A stretch of 64,000 nt of DNA from Erythrocercus mccallii (lineage: Eukaryota; Chordata; Aves; Passeriformes; Dicruridae), in the NCBI GenBank assembly GCA_013397435.1, contig VZRG01001671.1, positions 63,871-127,870 of the forward strand, given 5' to 3'. The notes beneath the pieces were generated by a model, which saw only the letters and a program-made list of their open reading frames with translations, had not been told where the DNA came from and did no database searches. Of the stretch, positions 39,601-51,600 are shown in pieces (positions within the stretch are counted from its first letter, which is position 1; every line of letters starts with the position of its first letter). The position numbers and the translations under genes are program-made.

Positions 39601-42600
39601 CCAGTTTTCAATTTTCGTCATCTTGTGAATCACTTTCTCTTCAAGCATTGCAGATCACTCCGAAGTATCTCTTTCCTTTGTTTCTAAGATTTTGTGTAAT
39701 AATAAGATTATATAACAGATTAAAACTGAAGCATTAACAGAGAATTCATCTTCCCGGTAGAAGCCCAGGAAGAAAGCAGTGGAAAGCTCTAGTAACAGCG
39801 ACAGTGATTCAGGCTCCTCTTCAGACACCTCAAGTGAAGGTGTAAGCAGTAGTGACTCTGATGACTTAGAGGAGGACGAGGAGGAGGAGGAGGAGGAGGA
39901 GGAGGAGGAGGACCAGAGTGCTGAAGAGAGTGAAGATGATGAATCTGATTCCGAAAATGAAGCACATCACAAAAGCAAGAACAAGGTATAGCACCTCACT
40001 CTGCTGCCCATACTCTTATTACTGCAAGCTGTTTGTGGCAAGTTGACCTACTCATGTCAGTGAACAAATAGTCAAAAATAATTTAACTGCACATTAATAA
40101 ATGCTAAGAATATTCTTTTTAGGTTTGCTTCAGGGTTTTCTGTTTGTGGGGTTTCTGGGAGGGTTTTTTGGTTCTTTTGTGTGCATGCATGTCTGTGTAT
40201 CGCTGTTCTTTACAGGCTAGGAGTTTACAGTTGGTAGACTGTTAGATTTTTTTATAAAGTAGGGAATACAAAGAAGTTAAGTACTGTGTGCAGATAGTGA
40301 ATTGAAAATATATCATTGTGGATATTGCTTTGGCAATTGCACTTTTTCCTAGTAGAGTGGCTACTTTTCCCTAGTAGTAGAACAACAAGATTGGAAGCTT
40401 TGGTATGCTATTAGGTTTACAGTCAGAAATACATTTAAGAACAACCATGGTTTAATACTCCTTCTCTAGTAAACGTCGTTATCAAATGCTGAAACTGTTG
40501 GGGGGAAAAAATGGAAAATGAACAATAAATATATTGCAAAACTGATTTAAAAATTATTATTGTTCATCCTCTGCCAAGACTAGTGTAATTAATGGAGACC
40601 GATCATATGTTTAACCTTTTTAAAAGAATCTTTAAATTACATAATGAACAGTCAAAAATAAATATTTTGCAGGTGCTAATGCATAGTGGTGTAACAGATA
40701 TGAAAGCCGATGGACAGAAACCACAGGAAAAGTCTCAAGAAAAAAGAACACACCAGCAGATACCTCTTGTGTCTGATTCCCAGACTCACTCATCATTCCA
40801 GTCCCAGCAGAAGCAGCCTCAGGTTTTGTCACAGCAGCTTCCGTTTATTTTTCAAAGCTCTCAGGCAAAGGAGGAATCTGTGAACAAACACACAAGTGTA
40901 ATACAGTCTACGGGATTGGTTCCTAATGTGAAACCTTTGTCTTTGGTACATGATGCCAAAAAGGAGACCTATTTAAAACTCATAGTTCCTTCCCCTGATC
41001 TACTCAAAGCAGGGAATAAAAATACCTCTGAAGAATCTGTCACTTTGACCAGCGATGTTAGATCTAAACGGGTGAGTGAAGTTTTTGATTATTTGTAACC
41101 TGTGTCATCTGCTTAAACAAATGTAACATTGTGCCATCAAGCTCTTTTAAATGTAGTGTATTAGAATTATAAGTATATATGTTTTCATAATCATGGGAGT
41201 TTGTGTTTTTAGAGTTGATCTGGATTTCTGAACAGTGTAAATGAACTAGATTGTCAGGGTCATGCATCTCTTAAGGACAGTGTGCATCTGAAATCAATAT
41301 CAAAATAAGAAAAGTACTCGTGGGTAAATTGTGTGCCCTGGGTATTTTTCCTGTGCTTCTTGGTTCAGTCAAAATGCTGATTTAATAATTCACGTATCTA
41401 GTATGTAAGCATGGCTTCACTTCCTTGCAAGTTGGATAGTTTCAAATCAAAGTAAATGAAATCCCCTATTTTAACCATGATTTTAAACAAAGAAGCTGAA
41501 AGCCATTTAAAAAAATGCTTAGTGTAATGTTGAGTTTTGTTTGCTCCTTAAAGACAGATACTTGTGCACTGACAGCTGTAAAAACCCAGTATGGCCGTTT
41601 TAATAGTTTTTTTACAATCAAAGAATGGCCTGGGTTGGAAGGAACCTTAAAAGTCTACTCTGTGCCACCCCTGCCCTGGGCGCAGCCACCACCCACTGGC
41701 CCAGGGAGCTCCCAGCCCCAGTGGCTAGGCTGGCCTTGGGCACTGCCGGGGATCCAGGGGCAGCCACGGCTGCTCTGGGCACCCTGGGCCAGGGCCTCCC
41801 ACCATCCCTCAATTTATCTTCCATTTTACTGCTCAGGACTGTACAACAAGTTTATATCTCTGTCTTAACAGTTCTGCGGCTTCTAAAATTTTTAAGTCCT
41901 CAGTTTATTTATTTTGTTATAGTGATTAAGGTGACTGCTGATGAATTTTCTATTCAGTGAAATTTAAATGGGGATTAGAAGAGAATAAAACTCTGGCATT
42001 TTAGAAACACTGAGGCTTAGAATATATACAAAAATAAATGTATAGAAGTACATTTACTAAGGCAACTGTCATTATTATTACTTTATTTATTCAAATTTTG
42101 TTTTAAACTAAATAGCGTTTGGGAGTAGTAAACTCAGTTCTGATTCACAGCTAACACACAGGCCCTCACTGAGGACTAAAAAATACTTAAGTTTTATTGC
42201 TAGACTAGAAGATATGAACTGCTTTTCCTTTCCAATTTCCTGTTACTTGATAAAATTCAAATAAGCTTGTCACCAGGAGTAGCTAAATAAATTATAATTA
42301 TGAGAGCATACATCTTTGCTATTGGAAGAGGCTTCTGCTTTCAAAGTTAGGTTACGAGTCTTTAGCTGGTGATAGATCACACATTTAGTAGTTTGATTTC
42401 TCTAAAACTTTTACTGGAGGTGTGCACTGTATGAGTATTTACTTTAGAGATCTTCATAATTTCATATTCAGTTTTAAATGGTAGTAACTTCCAAGAATGT
42501 ATTGTGTTTGACTTTATTTTTAAAATTTGGTTTTAAATTGTACCATCTTTATCAATTTTATTATATTTTCTATTGAAGATGATACGGGGCTTTTTCTTTG

Positions 42601-45600
42601 GAAGAGTCTTTAGTCTACAGACACTGTAAACTTTACATGCATTTCTGAGCTATTACTAAGTTTTACGTGAAGAATTTCAAGTACTCCTCTTTCAGTGAAC
42701 CAGTTAACATAGCACAGCATTTTTGAGTAATACCTTTTCCCTCATTTTTTTAAAATAAATTTTTTCTACACCAAGAGTCCTCTATTGGTTTTCTGGTATT
42801 GTGGCCATTAGTGTGTTGTATTTACCTTTTGCTTTAAAAGTGAACAAATTATTAAAGGTAGCTGTATATTCACTAATGAGATTTTTATATGCTGAATTAA
42901 GTAATAANNNNNNNNNNNNNNNNNNNNNNNNNNNNNNNNNNNNNNNNNNNNNNNNNNNNNNNNNNNNNNNNNNNNNNNNNNNNNNNNNNNNNNNNNNNNN
43001 NNNNNNNNNNNNNNNNNNNNNNNNNNNNNNNNNNNNNNNNNNNNNNNNNNNTTATTAAATAATAATAATTTTTCCTGTGCTGGTACACAAGAGTAGTATC
43101 TTTCTCAAAATGGCCTTTTTCATAATAATTAATACCTTTATGAAAGTCTCTGTCTAGAGTGTTGTAGCAGGTGAGAGAGTTCCCCTGCATAATTTGAATC
43201 AGCTTCATCTTGAGTTCAGTTCGTCTTTCCCTACTTGATTTACAGTGAAAAATCATGCAAGACTTGCGTAACTAGTGGTTACTCATCTCTTCTGTTGTAC
43301 CTAGTACCTGCTTTTGACTTTCTAAAAATGGCTTAGCAGATGTTTAAAATTTCCTAGCGATCACATGCCTAAATACCAACGAAAGCCAAACAAACACCTC
43401 CACGTTTTATTCCTCTGTCTTCTTCTTTCTTTAGGAACAATATAAACAGATATTCCCAGCAACACAGCTAAAGAAACAGGAATCATCTAAGAGCCTGAAG
43501 AAGGTTATTGCAGCTTTGTCAAGCCCCAAACCAACATCTAGTTCACCAGCTCATCAAAAACTCACATCCTTGGAAAACAAGCATTCTAACCCATTCCTGA
43601 CAAATGCACTTTTAGGTAATCACCAACCCAATGGAGTTATTCAGAGCGTCATCCAGGAGGCTCCTCTTGCACTCACTACGAAACCGAAACCCCAGACCAA
43701 GATCAATGAGAGTGTAGCCATTTCTAGTAGTGCTCCCTTTTCTTTGCCAATAAACTTGAGTGCATGTGGGAAAAAGACGTCTGGTAACCGGACAGCTGTT
43801 ATGCCCTCTACCTCTCCTGTGTTACCTGGTTCAGGAAAGGATAAAGCAGTCAGCAATAATGCAGTAAATGCAGTAAAACCACAACACCGCCTTCATTCTG
43901 CAAAACTGGTGGCGGAGCAGTTCAGAGGGGTAGACTCAGATGCCCCCAGCAGTAAAGACTCTGATGACTCAAATGATGATGACGACGATGATGAAGATGA
44001 AGATGAGGACGATGAAGAAGATGATTCTGATGATAGCCAATCAGGTGGTTTAACCTTTTTAATAGGAAAACCAGAAACTTAATTTTTTGCATTTTGAATA
44101 CATGCATTTCCCACTATGTTTTAAGACAGGGGCAGGAACTACTAGGCCAGTATGGCCCACACAGTGCCCTACACGTATCTTTAAAATTAGCACGTGTCCC
44201 CATTCTCCATTGTGTCATGTCCAAAAATCATGTTTGAGGTGTTCTGATACTTAGTCAACTGTGCTGGTAAGGTGGCTGCTTAGCTTTTTGGGAAGATTGT
44301 CAGAGACCTGCCTTCCACATTAGTCACCCAGCCTGCAGCTTGATGTGACAAAGTGCTCAGGAAGGGATTGATGTTAAGGCTGATCCATGGTTAATGACTC
44401 TGTCAGACAGAGACCAGCTGCAAAACAGGTTTTCTAACCAAAGAGGGACTAAACAAGGGCCTTCAAATTGTCAAGAGTGGCAAGAAAGTTGTGTTTCTGT
44501 GCCTCATTCAGGAGCACAGTAGTGCAAGAGCAAGTAATTGGGTGGTTTTAAGGGCTACAGACCGGGCTATGCAATTTGGAATGACAAGACCTGTTTTAAA
44601 GAATTGACTGTATTTGCAGATCACTGCTTTGTCCCGTGTACTGCTATCCCTTGTGTCCAGCCTCCACCATCATCGTTCTCTTCCCTCTCTCATCGACACA
44701 TTCTGCACTGATCTTTTTATCTCTGGATTGTATCTCACCTTTAGTTTCTTACCCTGGCTGTCTCTGATTGTTACTCTTCCTTTGCCCAGATCGCCGTACT
44801 TTCGATTCTGACCCCTTTCAGTCCATATCCAGTTGTGTTGTTTTCACAATGGATTTCACACCCATGAAATGCCCTTCCTGGAGTAATGTCCAGCTGCTGC
44901 CAGGCTAATGGGATGATTTAGCTGTAGCTCATTCTGCGTAAACAGTCTTGAAATACTGCAGCTTCTGTCACTCATCTCTTTCCATTCACAAGAATGGTGT
45001 GTTACGCAGAATTACTTAATGCTGTCATATTTGTAGTAATTTTAAAGTTTAGGTAGTTCATTAGAGCCTCCTATTTATGCTCAAGAGATGCTATTAAAAG
45101 AGCACATATAATAAGAGAAAAGACTTTGCAAATGTTAGAATTTTAATGTACTTGCCAGTAGTTTCCATAATGAGCCTTTTGCCACACTTTCTTTAAACAG
45201 AGTCTGACAGTAATTCTGAGTCAGATACAGAAGGGTCTGAGGAGGAAGATGATGAGGATGATAAAGACCAAGATGAATCAGATACTGACACTGAGGGAGA
45301 AAAAACCCCGCTGAAACTGAATAAAACTTCATCCTCTGTGAAGAGCTCTTCCAGTGGTCTTACGGCTCATTCCACCCCGCTTAATCTCCAAGTAGCAAAG
45401 ACATCGAGCTCGGCACCAGCTGCCTTATGTCCTGAGTCCCAGCCTGCAGTGTTCCTGGGGACAGGAGCCTCCACCCTCACACCAGGTACACACTCTGCTA
45501 TCTCACTGTCTTCTGTTATGCTACCCTGTGATAGCTAAGGTCCCCGTGTTGTAAAAGTAGTTGCAAAAATAGTCCAGGTGCTGGTATCAAGTGACAGCTC

Positions 45601-48600
45601 AAGAAGAATACATTTTTGAAAGTCACACTTCTTAATTTGCATGGTAACAATGAAATGAAATCACATATTTCCTACTTTGAATTAGAGACTTGATGTTTAT
45701 TAATGTGCATGTCAGCAGATTTTTAAATGGGGATATCTGCTTATAAATTGTTTTTTATATTTGGATTCAGTGGAAGAGGAGCTTCATTCCATGTCATACA
45801 AGGGCATTAGCTTTGAAGCAGTGTAATGTGATCTACCTAATATTTATCCCAGAAACAAGCTTGTTAACTGTACAGTTTTATAAAAGATTTCCTATGGATT
45901 AAGAGTAATCCAAATGGATAAATTAAAAGGATAACATTTTTCTCAGGGATCTGTCTTGATTTGTGATGCTTTGAGAAGTCTGATAGCAGATTTTTCTGTT
46001 TACAGTAGTAGGAGGTAGAATAAATAAGTTTTATGTGCTTGCCTTATGTATAATAATACTACACCTAAGAATCACCCAATAAGAATCAACATAATACTAC
46101 AAAAATACTTTTGTGACCCTTTTACCTAGAGCTGGTCAGTCACTGAAGAGGTCTTGTGTGGTCTTTTCTCTGTATCTGTCTTGCACTGGACTTTTCACTT
46201 CACTTGTATTTGGAAAACCAGCCTCCCTCCCTGCACTGTGACCATTCAAAATAATGCAGTAGTCATTCATGTTAGGTTAAGAGTGCAGGCTTGTGTCTAA
46301 ATTTTGGGATTTGAGCAGAGGTATTTCCTCAGTGCTTTTTCTAGGGGTGTCCTCACATCATCTGGAAGGAGCTGCTGGCGGCTCCCTTGGCAGCAGGTGC
46401 CGTGCTGCTGTGAGAGGCTGGAGCAAGTGCCAGGGGTCAGTCTGGTGATGGCCCTCACTCATGCGTGTTCTCAGGGAAGAGACGTGTCACGTTCTTGACA
46501 GAAGGTCCAAACCACCTTTTTGAGAGGTGCATCTTCCAAAAGTTGGTCTGTGTGCATAGTTCATGTTCTGTGGGTGTCTGAGAGGCCTGAGGAAAGCCTT
46601 TCACACTAAAAAACCCCACGTTTGGCAGTTGTCTTCTGCGATGCTATTGGTGTCAGTTGCTTGACAAGCACCAAACACATCTGTTTGAAGTGGGAAAAGC
46701 TGAAGTAGTTCGGAAAATTTTCTGCATTTGGCATTTGACTGCATTCTATAGACAGTGTTCTACGAAGACTAAACCTATTAGAATATGGATCTTTAAAGAA
46801 AAGCGTGCTTCTATTTGCATCTTCTTTACTGAAAACAAATATATGTGGTCTTGTCTGGAAAAACAGGTATGCAAGGAATTAAATTAGCCATATTTGAGAG
46901 CACTAAACAGGACAAGCAGATAGGCATGGGATAATTAGGTTTTCTGTTTACCGTTTCAGAGGATGAGGTTACAGGAAACAGTGGAAAATGTATTTCAGAA
47001 GGACAACACTTAAATTAATTTTCTTGGCAGTTGAGGTACATAATGGCAAGAATGTAAAAACAGTTTGGGGGTAGAAACACAAAATGTACATTTTTGGAGC
47101 ATGTTTTCTTCTGTAAGTTCTGTTAGGTATTAATGAGAGATTCTGTTTTAGGTATTTCAAAAAGACGAAGAGTAGCAGATGAACGGGAGCTGCGTGTTCC
47201 TCTCGATTATGGGTATGTTACCTCTATACCTGGCTTTCCTTAAAGGGACATAATGCCTTCAAAAATCCATCAGTAAAGAAATGAGTTTAAAAAATTTTGA
47301 GGCTGAATAGTAAGGGAAGGGCTTCAACAATTTAGATTTCTGTATTCCAGTGACTATGGGAGACAGACTTTGAAAAGCGTCAACATATTAACATATTAAC
47401 ATATTTCATGTGTTAATTTTTGTGCATTAAATTTGCTCTTTTGCAAACATGCCCCATCTCTTAGCTGTTTTGCTTTGGAAGTTATTCCTAATGATCTGAA
47501 CCGGTAAAGACTCCAAATAACTCCCTAAAGTATACTTCTAAGTTGTTTAAAATCTGGTAGTATGTAAGTCGCTTGATATAAATAAATTCATGTATTTAGT
47601 CAGTTTGGATAAAAGTTTCTGGTTTGGTCTATTTGATTTATGATACTCTAGTCACATTTTCCTCTTCCTTTTTTCTGTAGAATTCTTAAATTGACACAAA
47701 TTGCTTGTTTTCTAAAAAGTCTATTGTTGCATGCAACTATTTCATATTACTCTAGCTGGCAAAGAGAAACCCGAATAAGAAACTTTGGTGGTCGTCTTCA
47801 AGGGGAAGTAGCGTATTTTGCACCTTGTGGAAAGAAACTGAGACAGTATCCTGAAGTAGTAAAGGTACATTAGTTTTTTAACTTTTGTGTTCTAATGCTA
47901 GTAAGCATGCTTGCAGTTAAAATATGTGGGGTTTTTTCCTCCAGTAGAGATACTTGTTTTCTGTGATGTGAGGTGTAATGTAGCTCGGTCTGTTACTGAT
48001 TTGATGTCTTATAAATGCATATCCCTTTGACAGAATATGCAAAACCTTACACTCACAAAGTTAGCTGTACATCAAAGCTGGGTTGTAATTATTTACAAGC
48101 TGAAGTGGAAAAATATGTGATTTTTTCAGTATCTCAGCAGAAATGGAATAATGGATATCTCAAGGGACAATTTCAGCTTCAGTGCAAAAATAGGAGTGGG
48201 TGACTTCTATGAAGCCAGAGATGGACCGCAGGTATCCACTTTTTAAAAAGTAAAGTTTTTGATCCAAGGAGCATTAACTTAAGTTTAGGTGAAATAATTT
48301 TTGCTACGATCTGAAGCATTACCTGTTTTTAGCTAAAGCTATTTAAGCTATTTTTACCTATTTATAAAAGCTGCACGTGTTCTTAACAGTAGTTAGATTG
48401 AAATGTGGAGAGAGCCTGATCCTTGGCTGTGTTGACAACCACCTTCAGTGGCTTTGCTTGGAGGGTGCTTTGATGATCAACTCTGAGTCTGGCTTGGTCT
48501 AGTTTGAAAACTCGGAGCTATGTATTTTATCTTAGCATTCAGGTATTTCTGACTTAAAACTTTGTTTCTTCTTTTATTGTATGCAGGCTCATATCAATAA

Positions 48601-51600
48601 TAATTTATGTATAGACATTAAATCCCACTCTTAGTGTGTACCTGTGCATAATATATGTATGTGTGTTTATATATATGTAAATTGCATGTTTTTATATACA
48701 AGTGTCTCCTGTATCAAGAATACTGTCTAAGCATCCTGAAGTGTGACACTTTTACAGAGAGAGATGCAAAACTATACCAGTTATGCTTTACAGTGGTAAA
48801 TTGTTCAACAGTGTGTACATAAATCACACCAGGATAAGTAAAACCAAAATTTTAAGGAAATTGTTACCGTGTTTGTGCCATGCTGTGTTACTATATTTTG
48901 GCCATGTTGCCATTTCTTCAGGATATGCACAAAAATTTTTAGACTTTTCTCAGTGCAGGTATTTGCTTCTTTAGAGGATGAGTGTTCTAAACATGTTACT
49001 AGCTCTCAGTAGTCATGAGTTCAGGCTCAAGTTAAGCCTTATGTTCTTGTAATACCTTGTAGAAATCTGTAATGTTTGTGTGGTATAGATTTGAAAGCAT
49101 TCAAGGCTGAATTCATGGTAAGCAACTACTTCCAGGTGGTGCTTCCTGACTTACAGGCTAAAACATTGCTATGCTTGCTTCATGTTTGGCCTTCAACAGT
49201 TACAAGTTCCTGTAGTTATGAACTTCATTATGTACCTGCATGTCTTGACTGAAATAATTCACTTTACTGGGATGTAATGTAATGGCAAGGTATCTGCTCT
49301 CTTTTTACCCTGTTCCCTTTTTTGTGTCTGTTGCCGGTGTTACTTCATTAGTCTTGTCCCCTTCTTTAGTTATATTTGTCTTCTCCCTTTAATTGATTTG
49401 CAGTTTGCCCTGTGATCTATAAAACTTGAGAATGAAGGCAGCATAAGGGGCAGATTCCTATAGGCAAGACTGGCAATGTGAACATTAGTTTGCTGTACAT
49501 GTCATCACTGAACTTCGTACAGATGTGGTTTTTGATAGGTTCCACAGAGACTTGGGTAGACAAAGGAAAAGTTTTCTTATTAGAAAAAGAGACTGCGGGA
49601 GCTGTGTCAGATGTGCTAAGATGTGTTTACATTTTATGTGTGAATGAGAAGTTACAAAACAGTGGAGCTACACTCAGGCTGATACTATTTTCTAATGAAA
49701 CAAGTATGTGGTACTAATACTTTATAAGAAGAGCTTGCACCCTCTTTACTAAAGTTTTTTGAATCATCCACATTCAAAATAATATATGATAATCTTATCT
49801 TCATGGATGTCTGGAGGTAATTCCAGAAATTTTATTTCTGCTTTTGTGATAATTTTGATTATTCTGTATAGCCCTTAGTGATTATTCTTCCCTTCCTTTG
49901 TTTTACATTTCTGTCATCTTTTGAGACATGCAACATGTGCTGGGCTAAGTTTCACACAGCACTAAGGTGAAACAAGATGTGAAGAAAATTATCTTAAGGC
50001 TAAATCGGTATTGTTAAAGATTTACCTATAGCAAGCCAAAAGGACGTGGATTGCCTGCTTCTATTAGTGCCTGTGTTTCTCTCTTGTGGTATGCAAAACA
50101 CCAAATATTATGGGTTATTCAAAGCAGTATTTGAATGCTGTAACAGAAGCATATCTGGCAGAAGTGGGCCACAAAGAAGTAGGATTAGAAGAATGATTGA
50201 AGTTTGACAAATGTGAAAATTCAGTGACTGGATCTGGAAGCTTGAAACTGCTGTGATTTAGTATGAGTGTGATTTGGGGTAATGAAATAAACATGGGTCC
50301 TCCTGAGTTTAAATAATATATGCAAGAATCTGTCCCATTCTGAGTTCTGCAATTCATTTTGGAAGGCTGTGTTGTTAACTTTTCGTCACAAATCTAATCT
50401 GAAGTTTAAGTGGATTTTTGCTTCTTGCAAAGTGCCTATGGTTTTGTTCATTGGCTTGATTAACAGGATTGATCTTGATTCTACTTTCGTACATAGTTGT
50501 CTGGTGTCTTTTTGGCAAATGTCCTAGTGGCAGCACAGTATTGAGGTACATGGTAGATCCTTGAAGGTCAGAAATTGAGTAAAGTTATTATTTTTATTGG
50601 TTTGAACAATAAACCACAACATTTCACAGTGTTATTCCCATTTTTTTCTCTAATGTTTGTGTGGCAAAACTTCAATTTTATGGAAGCCTGTGATTCTCCT
50701 ATGTTAGGGCACAACCCCTGTATTTTATCTTTGAAATAAACGCAGATTATCAGACTGTACATTTCTATAATAGAAATGTATTTTGAGTTAGGTTTTATAA
50801 GTTGTTTGAGCACAAAGTATAGATGGTCAATCAACTCTCGTTTAACCATTAATGCCTTTGTTCTGGACTGGTTTTGTCTTGTCCTCTCTTAAACTTGTGA
50901 AAACTTGCGCATCCTCAATGCCCTTTGACGGGACATTCTGTCTTCTCCCATCCCTTGAAGCACCCACTCCTTTTGCTTACTGAACTGTTATTCCCTTCAT
51001 CTGATGGCCTCTGGTTTCTCTTTTATGTGGCATTAGGAAAATGTAATACCCAACATGGTCTCTGGTACTAATGATCTGGTAGACCTCTTACTTTTCTGTG
51101 ATACGTATTTATTATCATATCATTAACTGCAGAAAATACAAATACAGGGCAAGAGCAATCTCCATTGCTGTTCTAAGGTGCTTTTTGAGCTATGGCTGCT
51201 TCTCTTCCTTTTCTTTGATTTCTGTTCTGCCTCCCCTGGAATGTACGTTTTATGAGATTAAGTTTTCTAGGTTGGAAGTTGGTGTAGGTAGTAAGTACAG
51301 GTATTAAATCTACCTCAATAAACTGAACCTGTGATAAACTGCAATTCAAGTACTAGGCAGAGAAACAAAAGTTACACTTAAAAAATACTCGTCAAGATAG
51401 TAAGAGAATTAACTTCTAGTCAAGTGGTAGAGGTGAATATTTGGGATTAAAAAGTCCTTAGGGGTGCTGCATGATGATGTGGTACACATAAATGATATGG
51501 TCTTGGTTTTGAACAGTGCATTTTCAGAACATAATTAATAACAAAACCCTTTGGAATGTGTGCAAACCAAGTGTGACTTGTACTCTGGGGATTGTCCTTA

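Larger units (their letters stand above)
41072..43434 (+). other. BAZ2B: BAZ2B intron 41072-43434 with assembly gap
   Basis: 2.36 kb. It contains an antisense CR1 (41617-41812) and 144 undetermined bases (42908-43051). No exon is missing here, because exon 5 (ending RSKR) joins directly to EQYKQ in frame as expected for BAZ2B. Confidence 0.9.
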
